This document shows positions 1 through 5,509 of a stretch of DNA of 5,509 nucleotides, piece after piece. The stretch comes from Rickettsiales bacterium (GTDB lineage Bacteria > Pseudomonadota > Alphaproteobacteria > Rickettsiales > UBA3002). The stretch's first letter is position 1; every line of letters begins with the position of its first letter. Below the pieces are notes generated by a model. The model made no database searches, was not told the DNA's origin, and saw only the letters and a program-made list of their open reading frames with translations. The translations under genes were made by a program, and so were the position numbers. The stretch is from contig JAJTIB010000049.1 in NCBI GenBank assembly GCA_021300075.1, positions 1 through 5,509 on the forward strand, in the 5' to 3' direction.

Positions 1-639
1 AGCGTGCATAGTGGCATCCGCGTTCGCCGCAAATTCCTCGCCTTGGAACAAAAGCGGCATGAGCTGCTGCACGGTGACGATTTGCGAAATCACCGATTTG
101 AAGCGGTTATAAATAATCGTCACCACGTCAATCTCGCCGCCTTCGACATGGTTCAAAATCTCACGCGCGATGGCCTCCGCGCCCGCATAATCAATATTGC
201 GGCGCGAAGTGTCGGTACGAAAGCCAATAATATCCTCGCCAAATTCAAAATTCAGGAAATCCCGGCCTTTCTTGCCGATGCAATAGAGCTTCACCTGCTT
301 GCGGTCGGACTTCAGCTCACGCGCGCGCTTACGCACCGCCCGCACAATTGAACTGTTAAATGCACCGCAAAGACCACGGTCGGCGGTCGCAACAATAATT
401 AAATGTGTCTGTTGCTTGCCCGTACCCGCAAGCAGCAAGGGGGCATTATCCATGCCCTCATAATCCCCCGCCAGCCGCGCCACCATCCGCTCCATCGCCG
501 TGGCATAATCACGCAGAGCTTCCGCCGATTCACGCGCACGGCGCAATTTACTAGCCGCGCCCATTTTCATGGCTTTGGTGATTTTCTGCGTGGATTTCAC
601 GCTTTTGATACGGTTTTTAAGATCTTTAAGCGAAGGCAT
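1..639 (-). CDS. atpG: ATP synthase F1 subunit gamma, C-terminus cut by the window edge
   Basis: Gamma is the central rotor shaft of F1: it turns inside the alpha3beta3 ring and links proton flow through the membrane ring to ATP synthesis on the cytoplasmic face. I translated 213 codons from the ATG at 639-637, with no stop before the left edge. The family is usually about 290-300 residues, so roughly the last quarter is missing. The N-terminus MPSLKDLKNRIKSVKSTQKI and the following basic helix (KAMKMGAASKLRRAR, 22-36) form the typical coiled-coil start of alphaproteobacterial gamma. The signature DRGLCGAFN is at 87-95. A good Shine-Dalgarno, GGAAG at 652-648, lies 8 bases before the ATG, inside the end of the upstream lipoprotein gene, whose TAG stop (642-640) abuts this ATG. 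Translation of the two is therefore probably coupled. The gene follows atpA as usual, apart from that intervening gene. Identity is essentially certain. Confidence 0.98.
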   Translation of the reverse strand, partial: MPSLKDLKNRIKSVKSTQKITKAMKMGAASKLRRARESAEALRDYATAMERMVARLAGDYEGMDNAPLLLAGTGKQQTHLIIVATADRGLCGAFNSSIVRAVRKRARELKSDRKQVKLYCIGKKGRDFLNFEFGEDIIGFRTDTSRRNIDYAGAEAIAREILNHVEGGEIDVVTIIYNRFKSVISQIVTVQQLMPLLFQGEEFAANADATMHA

Positions 640-1080
640 CTATTTTGCTTCCGGCACAAAGTTTTGTTCACGCAGGGTCTTCATTTCTTTTTGCGCTGTC
701 GCCGAATCAACCAGAAGGAAGCCAATTCGGCCCCAAATCCCAAGCATAGGCTCTTCGCGCACATAGATGGTTTGATTGGCAACAGCCGTGAAATCGAGAC
801 GCTTTTCTACTTCACCCACATTGGTTAAGACGCGGTTACCTGGCGTTATATCAATCATCGTAAAACTATTGGGAACAGAACGGCGGATTTTTTTGCCGTC
901 AAGAAATATTGACGGTCGCACGCCTGTACCAAACAGCGACCACTCGCGATACACAAAAAGCCGCGCTTTGCCTGCTGGAATCGGCTTGGAAACCTGCTGT
1001 GATTCATCGTAAATATTTCCGCTGAAGGCGCAAGCAGAGAGGCCTAACAAGGCAAGAAGCATTAATAATTTGCGCATCAT
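640..1080 (-). CDS. Small DUF2846-like lipoprotein of unknown function, inside the atp operon
   Basis: Predicted 146-residue envelope lipoprotein. The N-terminus has the basic MMRK, a hydrophobic stretch (about 5-13) and a lipobox L13-S-A-C16, so signal peptidase II should cleave before Cys16, which would be lipidated. The mature part resembles DUF2846: the opening strand GKARLFVYR (about 38-46), then a glycine-rich turn with VRPSIFLDGKKI, then a late LLVDSATAQKEM stretch. That family has no established function, and I recognise no catalytic motif. Two ATGs are adjacent (1080 and 1077). The Shine-Dalgarno AGGGG (1088-1084) is 3 bases from the first but 6 from the second, so the true start may be 1077, losing one Met. 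The gene lies 10 bases after atpA and abuts atpG, so it must be co-transcribed with both. Its base composition looks more AT-rich than its neighbours: three 60-base blocks I counted were 42-48% GC. Coding status is well supported; the role is unknown, and the position does not prove a role in ATP synthase. Confidence 0.85.
   Translation of the reverse strand: MMRKLLMLLALLGLSACAFSGNIYDESQQVSKPIPAGKARLFVYREWSLFGTGVRPSIFLDGKKIRRSVPNSFTMIDITPGNRVLTNVGEVEKRLDFTAVANQTIYVREEPMLGIWGRIGFLLVDSATAQKEMKTLREQNFVPEAK
648..652 (-). promoter_or_regulatory. Ribosome binding site of atpG, inside the preceding gene
   Basis: GGAAG on the minus strand, 8 bases upstream of the atpG ATG at 639. It lies within the last codons of the lipoprotein gene, so ribosomes finishing that gene pass over the atpG initiation site. 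This supports the chosen atpG start and suggests translational coupling. Confidence 0.6.
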
Positions 1081-1083
1081 GAA

Positions 1084-1088
1084 CCCCT
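1084..1088 (-). promoter_or_regulatory. Ribosome binding site of the lipoprotein gene
   Basis: AGGGG on the minus strand, within the 10-base gap after atpA. It is 3 bases before the ATG at 1080 and 6 bases before the one at 1077, so spacing favours the second ATG. A dedicated site here argues that the lipoprotein ORF is really translated. Confidence 0.55.
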
Positions 1089-1090
1089 AA

Positions 1091-2617
1091 CTAAACTAAA
1101 CGTGATTTAACATTGGCAATAGCCGTTTTGAGCGCGGCTTCGCTGGCATCACTGAGTTTTTCTTCCTTGCGAATCGTCTCGAGCAGCGTCTTGCTCGAAC
1201 GCAGCGCACGCAGCAATTCGTCCTCAAAGGCGCGGACTTTGGCGACCGGCAGATCGTCGAGATACCCTTTCACCCCGGCATAGATCACACAAACCTGTTC
1301 CTCCATCTGCAGTGGCGCATATTGCGGCTGTTTCAGCAGTTCCGTCAAACGCTGGCCGCGGCCAAGCAGCTTTTGCGTTGCGGCATCAAGGTCGGAGCCG
1401 AACTGGGCAAACGCCTCCATCTCGCGGTACTGGGCGAGTTCGAGTTTAATCGAGCCGGCCACCTGCTTCATTGCCTTGACTTGTGCCGCCGAACCCACGC
1501 GTGAAACGGAGAGACCCACATTCACCGCCGGGCGCACGCCTTTATAGAACAGCTCCGTCTCAAGGAAAATCTGCCCGTCCGTAATCGAGATCACGTTGGT
1601 CGGGATATAGGCCGAGACATCCCCCGCCTGTGTTTCAATCACGGGCAGGGCGGTCAGCGAGCCTGCGCCCTTATCGTCGGACATTTTTGCCGCGCGCTCA
1701 AGCAGGCGGGAATGAACGTAAAACACATCGCCCGGATAAGCCTCGCGCCCGGGCGGGCGGCGCAGCAGCAGCGACATTTGGCGGTAAGCCACGGCTTGTT
1801 TCGATAAATCATCATACACAATCACGGCGTGCTTGCCGTTATCGCGGAAATATTCGCCCATCGCACAGCCAGCGTAAGGCGCCAGATATTGCAGCGGTGC
1901 AGGGTCAGAGGCGGTGGCGGCAACAATAATCGTGTATTTCAGCGCGCCCGTTTCTTCGAGTTTCTTTACGACCTGCGCCACGGTCGAGCGCTTCTGGCCG
2001 ATCGCGACATAAACGCAATAGAGTTTCTTCTTCTCGTCGCCACTGTCATTGACCAGTTTCTGGTTGAGAATAGTGTCAATGGCGATGGCGGTTTTTCCGG
2101 TCTGGCGGTCGCCGATAATAAGCTCGCGCTGGCCGCGGCCAATGGGGATGAGTGCATCAATCGATTTAATGCCCGTCTGCACCGGCTCATGCACGGATTT
2201 ACGGTACACAATCCCCGGCGCTTTGACTTCCACGCGGCTGCGATGTTTAGATTTAATCGGCCCCTTGCCATCAATCGGGTTGCCGAGCGGATCCACCACC
2301 CGCCCCAGCAATTCCTCGCCCACCGGCACATCCACAATCGCGCCCGTGCGCTTGACGATATCGCCCTCTTTCACATCACGGTCATTGCCGAAAATTACAA
2401 CGCCCACCGCGTCCGTCTCGAGGTTCAGCGCCATGCCTTTCATGCCGCCCGGGAATTCAACCATCTCTCCGGCCTGTACATTTTCAAGCCCGTAAATCGT
2501 GGCAATCCCGTCACCCACTGAAATCACCTGGCCAACCTCGGCCAGATCGACGGATCCGGCAGTTTCGCCAATATGTTTTTTGAGGATTTCTGAGATTTCC
2601 GAGGCGCGAATTTCCAT
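1091..2617 (-). CDS. atpA: ATP synthase F1 subunit alpha
   Basis: Alpha forms the alpha3beta3 head of F1 with beta. Its nucleotide sites are non-catalytic, but it supplies an arginine to the catalytic site of beta. The protein is complete at 508 residues (family about 500-515). It has the N-terminal stator-binding segment (1-25) and beta barrel (about 26-95), Walker A GDRQTGKT at 169-176, and the Walker B region IVYDDLSKQA at 266-275. LRRPPGREAYPGD is at 285-297, and the family signature SVSRVGSAAQ at 370-379 contains the expected arginine finger R373. The C-terminal helical domain is intact. The ATG at 2617 is preceded by AAGGAG (2630-2625) with a 7-base spacer. The gene lies 21 bases after atpH, in the standard delta-alpha order. 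It is followed by a lipoprotein gene rather than directly by atpG. No frameshift or missing key residue was seen. Confidence 0.99.
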   Translation of the reverse strand: MEIRASEISEILKKHIGETAGSVDLAEVGQVISVGDGIATIYGLENVQAGEMVEFPGGMKGMALNLETDAVGVVIFGNDRDVKEGDIVKRTGAIVDVPVGEELLGRVVDPLGNPIDGKGPIKSKHRSRVEVKAPGIVYRKSVHEPVQTGIKSIDALIPIGRGQRELIIGDRQTGKTAIAIDTILNQKLVNDSGDEKKKLYCVYVAIGQKRSTVAQVVKKLEETGALKYTIIVAATASDPAPLQYLAPYAGCAMGEYFRDNGKHAVIVYDDLSKQAVAYRQMSLLLRRPPGREAYPGDVFYVHSRLLERAAKMSDDKGAGSLTALPVIETQAGDVSAYIPTNVISITDGQIFLETELFYKGVRPAVNVGLSVSRVGSAAQVKAMKQVAGSIKLELAQYREMEAFAQFGSDLDAATQKLLGRGQRLTELLKQPQYAPLQMEEQVCVIYAGVKGYLDDLPVAKVRAFEDELLRALRSSKTLLETIRKEEKLSDASEAALKTAIANVKSRLV

Positions 2618-2624
2618 AGTACTT

Positions 2625-2630
2625 CTCCTT
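2625..2630 (-). promoter_or_regulatory. Strong ribosome binding site of atpA
   Basis: AAGGAG on the minus strand, 7 bases upstream of the atpA ATG, within the 21-base gap after atpH. It is the best Shine-Dalgarno in the window, in keeping with the need for three alpha subunits per complex. Confidence 0.7.
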
Positions 2631-2638
2631 TAAATGCG

Positions 2639-3190
2639 TTAGGCCGCCAGTAATTGCCGGCGCAGATTATTCAGTGCGGTTGCCACCGTACCATCGATCA
2701 AATGCGATCCGAGGCGGATTTTAATACCGCCAATCGCCGACTCATCCTGAAGCAGCGAAAGCTGAACATTTTTACCTGTCGTCGCCACCAATGCAGTGGT
2801 GATTGCCTGTTGCTCACCCGCACTCAGCGCCCGGGCGCTCGTGACTTCCGCCGTTATCTCGCCCCGATGCCTGGCCAGTTTTTCACTTAAAATCTGAGTG
2901 ATTTCAGGGAGTAGCTCAGCGCGCCCCTGACGCGCAATCATCGCCGCCGCATCACGCGCTAATGGCTCGGCTTTGGCCAGAATCTCGCTGAAAAAATCGG
3001 CCTTGGCCGCACGGGTCATGAGGGGGTTATGCAATACCAACGCTGCTTCTTCATGCTGCGTCAGGGCGCGGGTAAAATCCGATAGGCCAGCCACCACGCG
3101 GTCTTCTTTGCCCGCGGCCACCGCCAGCGCAAAGATGGCTTCAGCATAGCGCGCGGCAATGGCAAGGCGTTCGGTGCGGGATGCAGTCAT
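2639..3190 (-). CDS. atpH: ATP synthase F1 subunit delta (OSCP homologue)
   Basis: Delta caps the F1 head and ties it to the peripheral stalk, preventing the head from rotating with the shaft. I place the start at the ATG at 3190-3188 (MTASRTERLAIAARYAEAIF), giving 183 residues, a normal length. The frame stays open to a TTG at 3223, but the extra 11 residues (LVCARIYEWK region) are unlike the family, whose conserved AxRYAxAxF segment lies close to the start. The Shine-Dalgarno is weak (GAGTGG just upstream). The N-terminal helical domain covers about 8-110. The C-terminal signature GGIKIRLGSHLIDGTVATAL lies at about 154-173 and is the usual hallmark. It is the first atp gene of the block. 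The 58 bases after priA contain no promoter I would defend, so transcription may read through from priA or begin within it. Confidence 0.96.
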   Translation of the reverse strand: MTASRTERLAIAARYAEAIFALAVAAGKEDRVVAGLSDFTRALTQHEEAALVLHNPLMTRAAKADFFSEILAKAEPLARDAAAMIARQGRAELLPEITQILSEKLARHRGEITAEVTSARALSAGEQQAITTALVATTGKNVQLSLLQDESAIGGIKIRLGSHLIDGTVATALNNLRRQLLAA

Positions 3191-3248
3191 TTTCCACTCG
3201 TAAATTCGCGCGCAAACTAGCAAGGAACGGGTGGATTACAAGGTTTTT

Positions 3249-5285
3249 TTACATAAAATCATACGGGTTCATATCGTGCTTCACCCGCACGCCCTTAAAA
3301 CGCTGGTTTTTCAACCATTCGCGCAGCGTCTTCTGCAAATTAAGATCGCGGCTGGCTTTGATAAGAAGACGGTAACGGTACTGGCCCCTCAAGCGTGAAA
3401 GCGGGGCAGGGGCGGGCCCTAAAATCGTGAGCCGCGCATCCTGAGGCGCGTTGGCCAGCAGCGTCATCCCCGCCGCGCGCACCGCGCGCTCCTCTTTACC
3501 GTCGAGCAGAATGGCCGCAAGCTGACCATAAGGAGGCCAGTTCCCCGCCGCGCGCATGTCGAGTTCGGCGCGCATGAAATCATCGCGTCCACCGGCCACC
3601 AGCGCCTGCATCACCGGATGGTTTGGCGCATATGTTTGCAGATAGACCTGACCAGCAAGCTCGCCACGACCAGCACGGCCGGACAATTGATGCAGCAGAT
3701 GATAGGTGCGCTCGCCCGCGCGTAGATCTCCCCCCACGAGACCAAGGTCGGCATCCACCACCCCGACGAGAGTGAGCTGCGGAAAATGATGGCCCTTGGC
3801 AATCATCTGCGTGCCGATGATGATATCAATATCACCCGAAATAATCTCCGCAAATGTTGCACTGTCGGGCGTTTCATCGCTGCTAAGAACAGTGATACGT
3901 GGTGCGTGATGCGTGGTGGGTGATGTTTTACGCATCACGCGCCAAGTATCACTTATCGCCCTCACTTCTTCCGCCACGCGTTCTATGCCGGGGCCACAGG
4001 CGACCAGTTTATCGGGCGGGGCTTTGCAAGCCGGGCAACAGGGCGGCGGCGGCTCCTTATGGCCGCAATGATGGCATTGGAGGGCGGCAGGTGACGGGTG
4101 ACGAGTGGCAAGTAACGTTTCACCCGCCACCTGCCACTCGCCACCTGCCACTCTTTTCTGATGCAGCACCAGCCAGGCCGAACAGTCAGGACACTGGAAG
4201 CGGTGACCACAAGCACGGCAGAGCAACAGGGGCGCATAGCCCCGGCGGTTTAAGAACAATAGCACCTGCTCACCGCGCGCGAGAGTTTGCTGCATGGCTT
4301 GCTGCAGCATGGGGGAAAGAAACGAACCGCGCGCTGGCGGATTTTTCACCATGTCAATCGCATGAATTTCGGGCATGCCTGCGGCGCCATGGCGGGTGGG
4401 CAGATGCACCATCTGATAGCGCCCGCTCGTGATATTCTGCATGGTCTCAAGCGATGGCGTCGCCGAGACCAGCGTGATTGGGATGCCCTCGCACCGTGCG
4501 CGCACCACCGCCATGTCGCGCGCATGGTAACTCACCCCCTCTTCCTGCTTATAAGAGAGGTCATGTTCCTCATCGACAATGATCGCGCCCAAATTCCTAA
4601 AGGGCAAAAAAAGTGCCGAGCGAGCGCCGACGACCACCTTAGCATTCCCACTTACAACCGCTTGCCAGGCGCGTTTACGCGCGGCAATTCCAATACTTGA
4701 ATGCCACAACAGCGGCGGCGCGCCAAACGCCGCCTCAAACCGCGCCAGCCATTGATGCGTGAGGGCAATCTCCGGCAGCAGCACCAGCGCCTGACGCCCG
4801 GCTTTAAGCGCGTCCTCAATCTGATGGAAATAGACTTCGGTTTTGCCCGAACCGGTGACGCCGTCAAGCACCTGCACCGATTGGGGATTGGCGCGCAAGG
4901 CTGCATAGGCCTGCTGCTGCTCCGGCGTCAGCGCCAATAAATTCGCGCGGTATTCAGGCGGCACATACGGTTTGCGCGGTGGGGTGAAAGCCATACCAGG
5001 CGAGGACAGCGCCAGCACTGCACCACGCGGGGCGAGCGTATATTCTGCTACCCAGTCAATAAATTTCAGATAATGTTCCGCAAGTGGCGAGGTAGACGCC
5101 ACCTGCAACACGGATTTGAGGCGGGCTTCATTGAAGACCTCGCTCCCCGCCCCCAGTACTACACCGGCAACTTTGCGTCCAGCGAGAGGCGCTTCAACGA
5201 GTGTGCCACGCGGAAGCATTTCCGGCGCCAGATAATCAAGCGTTTTATCAAGGGCAGTGGCGAGTAAGACATTGACGCGGTTCAT
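3249..5285 (-). CDS. priA: Primosomal protein N' (replication-restart helicase PriA), compact form with two in-frame insertions
   Basis: PriA is a 3'-to-5' superfamily 2 helicase that recognises abandoned forks and reloads the replicative helicase. The 678-residue ORF is intact. The N-terminal 3'-DNA-binding domain is at about 1-98. The helicase core has Walker A GVTGSGKT (142-149), LPEIALT (170-176), DEEH (238-241), SAT (274-276), FLNRRGYAP (344-352), IGTQMIAKGHHF (490-501) and QLSGRAGRG (533-541). The zinc module has all eight cysteines: 356, 359, 365, 368, 404, 407, 417 and 420. Two oddities stand out. Walker A lysine is K148, against K230 in E. coli, because the winged-helix domain between the N-terminal domain and the helicase is absent; Rickettsia PriA is similarly short. 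Also, 21-residue low-complexity segments at 379-399 and 445-465 are encoded by palindromic elements. All motifs survive, so the protein is probably functional. The ATG at 5285 fits the family N-terminus, but no clear Shine-Dalgarno precedes it. Confidence 0.97.
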   Translation of the reverse strand: MNRVNVLLATALDKTLDYLAPEMLPRGTLVEAPLAGRKVAGVVLGAGSEVFNEARLKSVLQVASTSPLAEHYLKFIDWVAEYTLAPRGAVLALSSPGMAFTPPRKPYVPPEYRANLLALTPEQQQAYAALRANPQSVQVLDGVTGSGKTEVYFHQIEDALKAGRQALVLLPEIALTHQWLARFEAAFGAPPLLWHSSIGIAARKRAWQAVVSGNAKVVVGARSALFLPFRNLGAIIVDEEHDLSYKQEEGVSYHARDMAVVRARCEGIPITLVSATPSLETMQNITSGRYQMVHLPTRHGAAGMPEIHAIDMVKNPPARGSFLSPMLQQAMQQTLARGEQVLLFLNRRGYAPLLLCRACGHRFQCPDCSAWLVLHQKRVAGGEWQVAGETLLATRHPSPAALQCHHCGHKEPPPPCCPACKAPPDKLVACGPGIERVAEEVRAISDTWRVMRKTSPTTHHAPRITVLSSDETPDSATFAEIISGDIDIIIGTQMIAKGHHFPQLTLVGVVDADLGLVGGDLRAGERTYHLLHQLSGRAGRGELAGQVYLQTYAPNHPVMQALVAGGRDDFMRAELDMRAAGNWPPYGQLAAILLDGKEERAVRAAGMTLLANAPQDARLTILGPAPAPLSRLRGQYRYRLLIKASRDLNLQKTLREWLKNQRFKGVRVKHDMNPYDFM
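3891..3953. repeat. 63-bp palindromic heptad element in frame within priA (copy B)
   Basis: An almost perfect hairpin. The arms at 3891-3914 and 3930-3953 match at 22 of 24 positions when one is reverse-complemented, around a 15-base loop. The whole element is nine 7-base units: on the plus strand GTGATAC, GTGGTGC, GTGATGC and similar units in the left half, and their complements (ATCACGC type) in the right half. It begins exactly on a priA codon and encodes residues 445-465, reading SDTWRVMRK...HHAPRIT. Over its full length only this one of the six frames is free of stops. It lies just after the zinc module, between GPGIERVAEEVRAI and VLSSD. Compared with remembered E. coli and Rickettsia PriA, the net gain is about 14 residues rather than 21. 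So either about seven native residues were replaced or the tail of the element now serves as the native strand. No target duplication was seen. Confidence 0.85.
4089..4151. repeat. 63-bp palindromic heptad element in frame within priA (copy A)
   Basis: Nine 7-base units, read on the minus strand: four GTGGCRG/GTGGCGA-type units, then GTGAAAC and GTTACTT at the centre, then GCCACTC and GTCACCY units. The fold is centred on AACGTT (4114-4119). Outside it, 28 positions on each side align with 21 identities after a 2-base bulge, and all seven differences are transitions; the hairpin spans 4086-4149. It encodes PriA residues 379-399 (VAGGEWQVAG...TRHPSP) in the loop between zinc cysteines C368 and C404. 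Removing exactly these 21 residues leaves HQ-KR-AA-LQC. The four-residue linker then matches the length I recall in E. coli (HQ-AQHH-LRC) and Rickettsia, so the insertion boundaries look clean. It shares unit length, unit number and mirror layout with the element at 3891-3953, but not its exact sequence. Confidence 0.85.
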
Positions 5286-5345
5286 GGCGGCAGATAATCA
5301 CATCAAGGCGGTGAGTACAGCAACTAATTGACCGGGGAACAGGCC
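5286..5345. promoter_or_regulatory. Divergent priA/fsa intergenic region, presumed to hold both promoters
   Basis: These 60 bases separate two divergent start codons, so at least the outward promoters should lie here or overlap the gene ends. I see only poor sigma-70 matches; for priA, TTGCTG and GATTAT with an 18-base spacer would leave a very short leader. On the plus strand GGGGA at 5334-5338 is a plausible Shine-Dalgarno 7 bases before fsa. The assignment rests on gene orientation, not on clear motifs. Confidence 0.35.
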
Positions 5346-5509
5346 ATGAAATTCTTTGTCGATACGGCGGATGTCAATGAAATCCAGGAGCTTGAGGCCA
5401 CTGGCCTGCTTGATGGCGTCACCACCAACCCCAGCCTCATCAAGAAATCCGGACGCGACTTCAAGGAAGTCATCAGGGAAATCTGCGCCGTGACGCAAGG
5501 GCCTGTCTC
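5346..5509 (+). CDS. fsa: Transaldolase-like fructose-6-phosphate aldolase, N-terminal part only
   Basis: Only 54 full codons lie in the window; the family is about 215-220 residues, so most of the gene is beyond the right edge. The start MKFFVDTADVNEIQELEATG matches the small TalC/Fsa-type transaldolase family, class I Schiff-base TIM-barrel enzymes of the cytoplasm. D6 (in FVDTA) and N28 (in GVTTNPSLI) are the expected early active-site residues; the catalytic lysine is outside the window. The family acts in the non-oxidative pentose phosphate pathway or cleaves fructose 6-phosphate to dihydroxyacetone and glyceraldehyde 3-phosphate. The fragment cannot say which reaction applies. The ATG has GGGGA 7 bases upstream. 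The gene diverges from priA, an arrangement I associate with other alphaproteobacteria. The tal name would be equally fair. Confidence 0.92.
   Translation, partial: MKFFVDTADVNEIQELEATGLLDGVTTNPSLIKKSGRDFKEVIREICAVTQGPV

Noticed and set aside
1829..2521. A 230-codon open frame on the plus strand opposite atpA
   Set aside because: It lies wholly antisense to a complete, motif-rich atpA, and its arginine/histidine/phenylalanine-rich product resembles no family I know. Long antisense frames are common opposite GC-rich genes.
3191..3223. An extended atpH starting at TTG 3223
   Set aside because: The added residues are unlike the delta family, and the ATG at 3190 gives the normal length of 183 residues.
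3244..3250. T-run at the priA end as a terminator
   Set aside because: On the transcribed minus strand it is an A-run without a preceding GC hairpin, so it does not fit an intrinsic terminator for priA.
3891..4151. The two repeats as a CRISPR array or an insertion sequence
   Set aside because: There are no repeated units separated by unique spacers, no transposase and no cas gene. Each repeat is a self-folding 63-bp palindrome, and both lie within an intact coding frame.
3899..4432. A 177-codon plus-strand frame spanning both palindromic elements
   Set aside because: It is antisense to priA, starts with GTG inside one hairpin, and has a low-complexity product with no recognisable domain. 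It is best explained as a shadow of priA and the repeats.
5084..5102. A small hairpin (GTGGCG ... CGCCAC, 6-bp stem, 7-base loop) in priA, resembling the heptad elements
   Set aside because: It encodes the VASTSPLAE stretch where PriA shows no extra length against remembered homologues, so nothing suggests an insertion. A 6-bp stem in GC-rich DNA is expected by chance.
5298..5498. A 66-codon minus-strand frame opposite fsa
   Set aside because: The plus strand reads a clear Fsa/TalC N-terminus with active-site D6 and N28; the opposite frame is its shadow.

Overview
The window is from an alphaproteobacterium of moderately high GC. It carries a densely packed leftward (minus-strand) block, priA - atpH - atpA - lipoprotein gene - atpG, with an fsa-type aldolase/transaldolase gene running rightward from the far end. 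Evidence for the group: PriA and the F1 subunits read as alphaproteobacterial, a priA next to atpH with a divergent fsa is an arrangement I associate with that class, and PriA is the compact form without a winged-helix domain that I know from Rickettsiales. I cannot place it below class.

Layout, in transcription order. fsa (5346 to the right edge, plus strand) and priA (5285-3249, minus strand) diverge from a 60-base gap. priA is followed after 58 bases by atpH (3190-2639), then 21 bases, atpA (2617-1091), then 10 bases, a small lipoprotein gene (1080-640), then with no gap at all atpG (639 to the left edge, C-terminus cut off). atpD and atpC would be expected beyond the left edge. No gene-free stretch exceeds 60 bases, and I see no RNA gene, insertion sequence, CRISPR array or convincing terminator.

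The atp genes encode F1 parts of the ATP synthase: delta (stator), alpha (catalytic hexamer) and gamma (rotor shaft). PriA is the replication-restart helicase and shares only the neighbourhood. The lipoprotein gene is the intruder: a DUF2846-like envelope lipoprotein sits between atpA and atpG, where most bacteria have nothing, and its stop codon touches the atpG start codon.

The most striking signal is inside priA. Two 63-bp palindromic elements (3891-3953 and 4089-4151) lie in frame, one within and one just after the zinc-binding module. Each is nine 7-base units long (63 = 9 x 7 = 21 codons). GTG-type units fill one half and their complements the other, so each element folds into a long hairpin. 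The two differ in sequence but share this design, which suggests a family of small mobile palindromes that insert into coding genes, analogous to the Rickettsia palindromic elements. Whether they are dispersed in this genome cannot be seen from this window.
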